This document shows positions 62,211 through 64,000 of a stretch of 64,000 nt of DNA, piece after piece. Below the pieces are notes generated by a model. The model did not search any database, was not told the DNA's origin, and saw only the letters and a list, made by a program, of their open reading frames with translations. The DNA comes from Celeribacter baekdonensis (GTDB lineage: Bacteria; Pseudomonadota; Alphaproteobacteria; Rhodobacterales; Rhodobacteraceae): assembly GCF_003047105.1 (NCBI RefSeq), contig NZ_CP028475.1, positions 1,364,001 through 1,428,000 of the forward strand, in the 5' to 3' direction. Both the position numbers and the translations under genes were made by a program. Every line of letters begins with the position of its first letter. Position 1 is the first letter of the stretch.

Positions 62211-64000
62211 ATGTCATTGCGCGACGTTCTCTCCCCCTTCACCGCATGGAAACATGTGATCAACGATCCGGTCACCATCAAAGACCCGTTCACCCGCGAG
62301 GCCGCGGATCGCTATCGCGGCTTTCACCAAAACGACATGGAAAAATGCATCGGCTGCGGCTCCTGCGAAACGATTTGCCAAAACGCCGCCATCGACATGG
62401 TGCCGGTGGAGGGCCAGGTGACTGGCCCGGGCGATTCCGGCCTGCGCCCGATGATCGACTATGGCCGCTGCTGCTGGTGTGCTTTGTGCGTCGATGTCTG
62501 CATGACCGGCTCGCTCACCATGTCGAACGCATACACATGGGTCGACAGCGACCCGGACGCGTTCCGGTTCGTGCCCGGCGTGGACGCAAAATCCTGGGAC
62601 AATGAACCCAAAGGCTACAGCCGCGAAGATGTGCGCCGCCTCTCCGGCACCACCCGTGCCCCTATGGGCGAGATGGAACCCGAAGCACGCATTTGCAACT
62701 TTGATGAGATCGTCCATGGGTTCACCCGCGAACAGGCGGTGCTTGAGGCGGATCGTTGCGTTGAATGCGGGCTTTGCGTGGCCACTTGCCCCGCCCATAT
62801 GGACATCCCCGATTACATCCGCCTCGTGCGCGAGGGGGATTATGAGGCCGGGCTGCAACTTTTGTATGAAACCAACCCGTTCTCCCAAGCCTGTGGTCGG
62901 ATTTGCACCCACAATTGCGAAACCTCCTGTGCTGCCCTGCATGAAGGCGATCCCATCGCCATCCGTTGGCTCAAACGCAACATCACCGACTCGGTGCCGC
63001 GCGAACGCTATTTTGATTTGATCCAGAAACCCGATGTGCCCGAAACCGCCCAATCTGTGGCGATCATCGGCGCCGGACCTGCGGGTCTGACCGCCGCGTT
63101 CGATTTGGCGCGCAAAGGCCATAAGGTTGTGGTGTTTGAGGCCCTGCCCAAACCCGGCGGCATGATGCGTTACGGCATTCCCGAATACCGCATGCCCTAT
63201 GACGTGTTGGACCATGAGATTTCGGTGATCGAGAGCATGGGCGTCGAGATCCGCTGTAACATGCGCGTCGGCCACGAGATTTCGATGGACCAGCTCAAAA
63301 CCGCCTATGATGCTGTGGTGCTCGGCATTGGCTTGCACCAAGGCCGCTCCACCCGCATCCCCGGTTCAGTTCATGCCGAAGCGGCGATTGATCTGTTGCG
63401 GCGGATCACAGCAGACGAGGAAGTCCCCGTGCCCCCGCAGGTCGCCGTCATTGGCGGCGGCAACGTGGCGATGGACATCGCCCGCTCCATGGCGCGGCTG
63501 CAACAGGCCAAATACGGCCAGGTCGGCGTCACTGTGACCGCCCTCGAAGCCTTGGAAAAATTCCTTGCCGACCCCGAAGAGGTCAGAGAGGCATTGGAGG
63601 AAGGTTGTGTCATCTTAGATGCGCGTGGCCCGCAAGAGATCATGTTGGACGGCGACACGGTCACTGGCCTGCGCACATGGAAGGTCAACGCGATCTTTGA
63701 CGCCGAGGGCCGATTTGCCCCAAAATATGACGAGGGCGATGAAGTAATCCACCCGGCTGGCATGGTCATCGAGGCCATCGGTCAAATGTCCGACATCTCG
63801 CTTTTGGGCGCGGAGCTGACCGAGACGCTCGAATGGAACCGCGGTCGGATTATGATTGATCGCGATGGCCAAACCTCCGAGCCGTGGCTCTGGGCGGCAG
63901 GGGACGCGACCTCCGGTCCCGACGTCATTCACGCCGTCGCCGATGGGCACCGCGTCGCCGTATCCGTGGCTAAAATGCTGACCGCAAAACGGGAGACACT
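62211..64000 (+). CDS. NuoI-type ferredoxin fused to GltD-like NAD(P)H oxidoreductase (incomplete at window end)
   Basis: At least 596 codons, open to the end of the window with no stop. Order: double [4Fe-4S] ferredoxin at residues ~46-100 (CIGCGSCETIC and CCWCALCVDVC), linker, GltD N-terminal Fe-S region ~175-250 (CVECGLCVATCPAHMD, CGRICTHNCETSC), FAD motif IIGAGPAGLTAAFDLARKG near 285, and NAD(P) motif VIGGGNVAMDIAR near 413. The first part matches NuoI/MbxN; the rest is a flavoprotein that exchanges electrons with NAD(P)H. It follows the NuoD-like gene by four bases and is the natural electron-input/output module of the complex. Confidence 0.93.
   Translation, partial: MSLRDVLSPFTAWKHVINDPVTIKDPFTREAADRYRGFHQNDMEKCIGCGSCETICQNAAIDMVPVEGQVTGPGDSGLRPMIDYGRCCWCALCVDVCMTGSLTMSNAYTWVDSDPDAFRFVPGVDAKSWDNEPKGYSREDVRRLSGTTRAPMGEMEPEARICNFDEIVHGFTREQAVLEADRCVECGLCVATCPAHMDIPDYIRLVREGDYEAGLQLLYETNPFSQACGRICTHNCETSCAALHEGDPIAIRWLKRNITDSVPRERYFDLIQKPDVPETAQSVAIIGAGPAGLTAAFDLARKGHKVVVFEALPKPGGMMRYGIPEYRMPYDVLDHEISVIESMGVEIRCNMRVGHEISMDQLKTAYDAVVLGIGLHQGRSTRIPGSVHAEAAIDLLRRITADEEVPVPPQVAVIGGGNVAMDIARSMARLQQAKYGQVGVTVTALEALEKFLADPEEVREALEEGCVILDARGPQEIMLDGDTVTGLRTWKVNAIFDAEGRFAPKYDEGDEVIHPAGMVIEAIGQMSDISLLGAELTETLEWNRGRIMIDRDGQTSEPWLWAAGDATSGPDVIHAVADGHRVAVSVAKMLTAKRET

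Noticed and set aside
1..64000. CRISPR arrays, rRNA or tRNA genes, insertion sequences
   Set aside because: Looked for direct-repeat arrays, cloverleaf-type segments and transposase motifs; none was convincing.

Overview
The window reads as a chromosomal segment of an alphaproteobacterium of the Rhodobacteraceae (Roseobacter-type). The inference rests on gene content: a bacterial NDUFA12 homologue of complex I, an ScfR/RamB-type short-chain acyl regulator, a reductive pyrimidine pathway with RutR, DUF2155 and MlaD side by side, and FnrL-like sites. Base composition is GC-rich almost throughout; the clear exception is an AT-rich patch around 5.65-6.69 kb. I see no rRNA, tRNA, CRISPR array or insertion sequence.

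Layout. 0-5.2 kb (minus strand): DksA/TraR zinc-finger protein, a FliM-like SpoA protein split by a frameshift, and an operon of a CheY-like receiver, a small membrane protein and a transporter-type (SSS) histidine kinase. 5.2-7.0 kb: AT-rich insert with one orphan membrane protein. 7.0-16.1 kb: ScfR-type regulator divergent from a Liv-type ABC transporter followed by acetyl-CoA synthetase. This looks like a short-chain carboxylate module, possibly with the SSS kinase as its sensor. 16.2-18.0 kb: acyltransferase, DUF1992 protein, MarR regulator. 18.0-29.0 kb: reductive pyrimidine catabolism (PreTA, dihydropyrimidinase, beta-ureidopropionase-type hydrolase, NMT1/THI5-type ABC importer, RutR) with a textbook RutR box. 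29.3-35.6 kb: accBC, aat, DUF2155, MlaD, NDUFA12, clpX, clpP. 35.9-41.0 kb: an imelysin / di-haem DUF1111 / imelysin / DUF1513 periplasmic operon. 41.2-45.0 kb: TetR-controlled ABC-2 efflux system with a 36-bp near-perfect palindrome at its promoter.

45.2-64.0 kb is the most remarkable part. A GltD-like NAD(P)H oxidoreductase with a ferredoxin tail overlaps a full-length pyruvate:ferredoxin/flavodoxin oxidoreductase (NifJ), behind an FNR-type box. After three ordinary genes comes an unbroken 12-gene run: MrpE, F, G, MbhD-like, MbhE+MrpB fusion, MrpC, a giant protein with two fused MrpD/NuoL-type modules, NuoH-, NuoB-, NuoC- and NuoD-like subunits, and a NuoI-type ferredoxin fused to a GltD-like flavoprotein that runs off the window. 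The order matches archaeal MBH/MBX complexes. The NuoD-like subunit lacks both the [NiFe] ligands and the usual quinone-site residues, and the NuoB-like subunit keeps only three of four N2-type cysteines. I infer an ion-translocating ferredoxin:NAD(P) oxidoreductase that could exchange electrons with NifJ. This is the best candidate for an undescribed system here.
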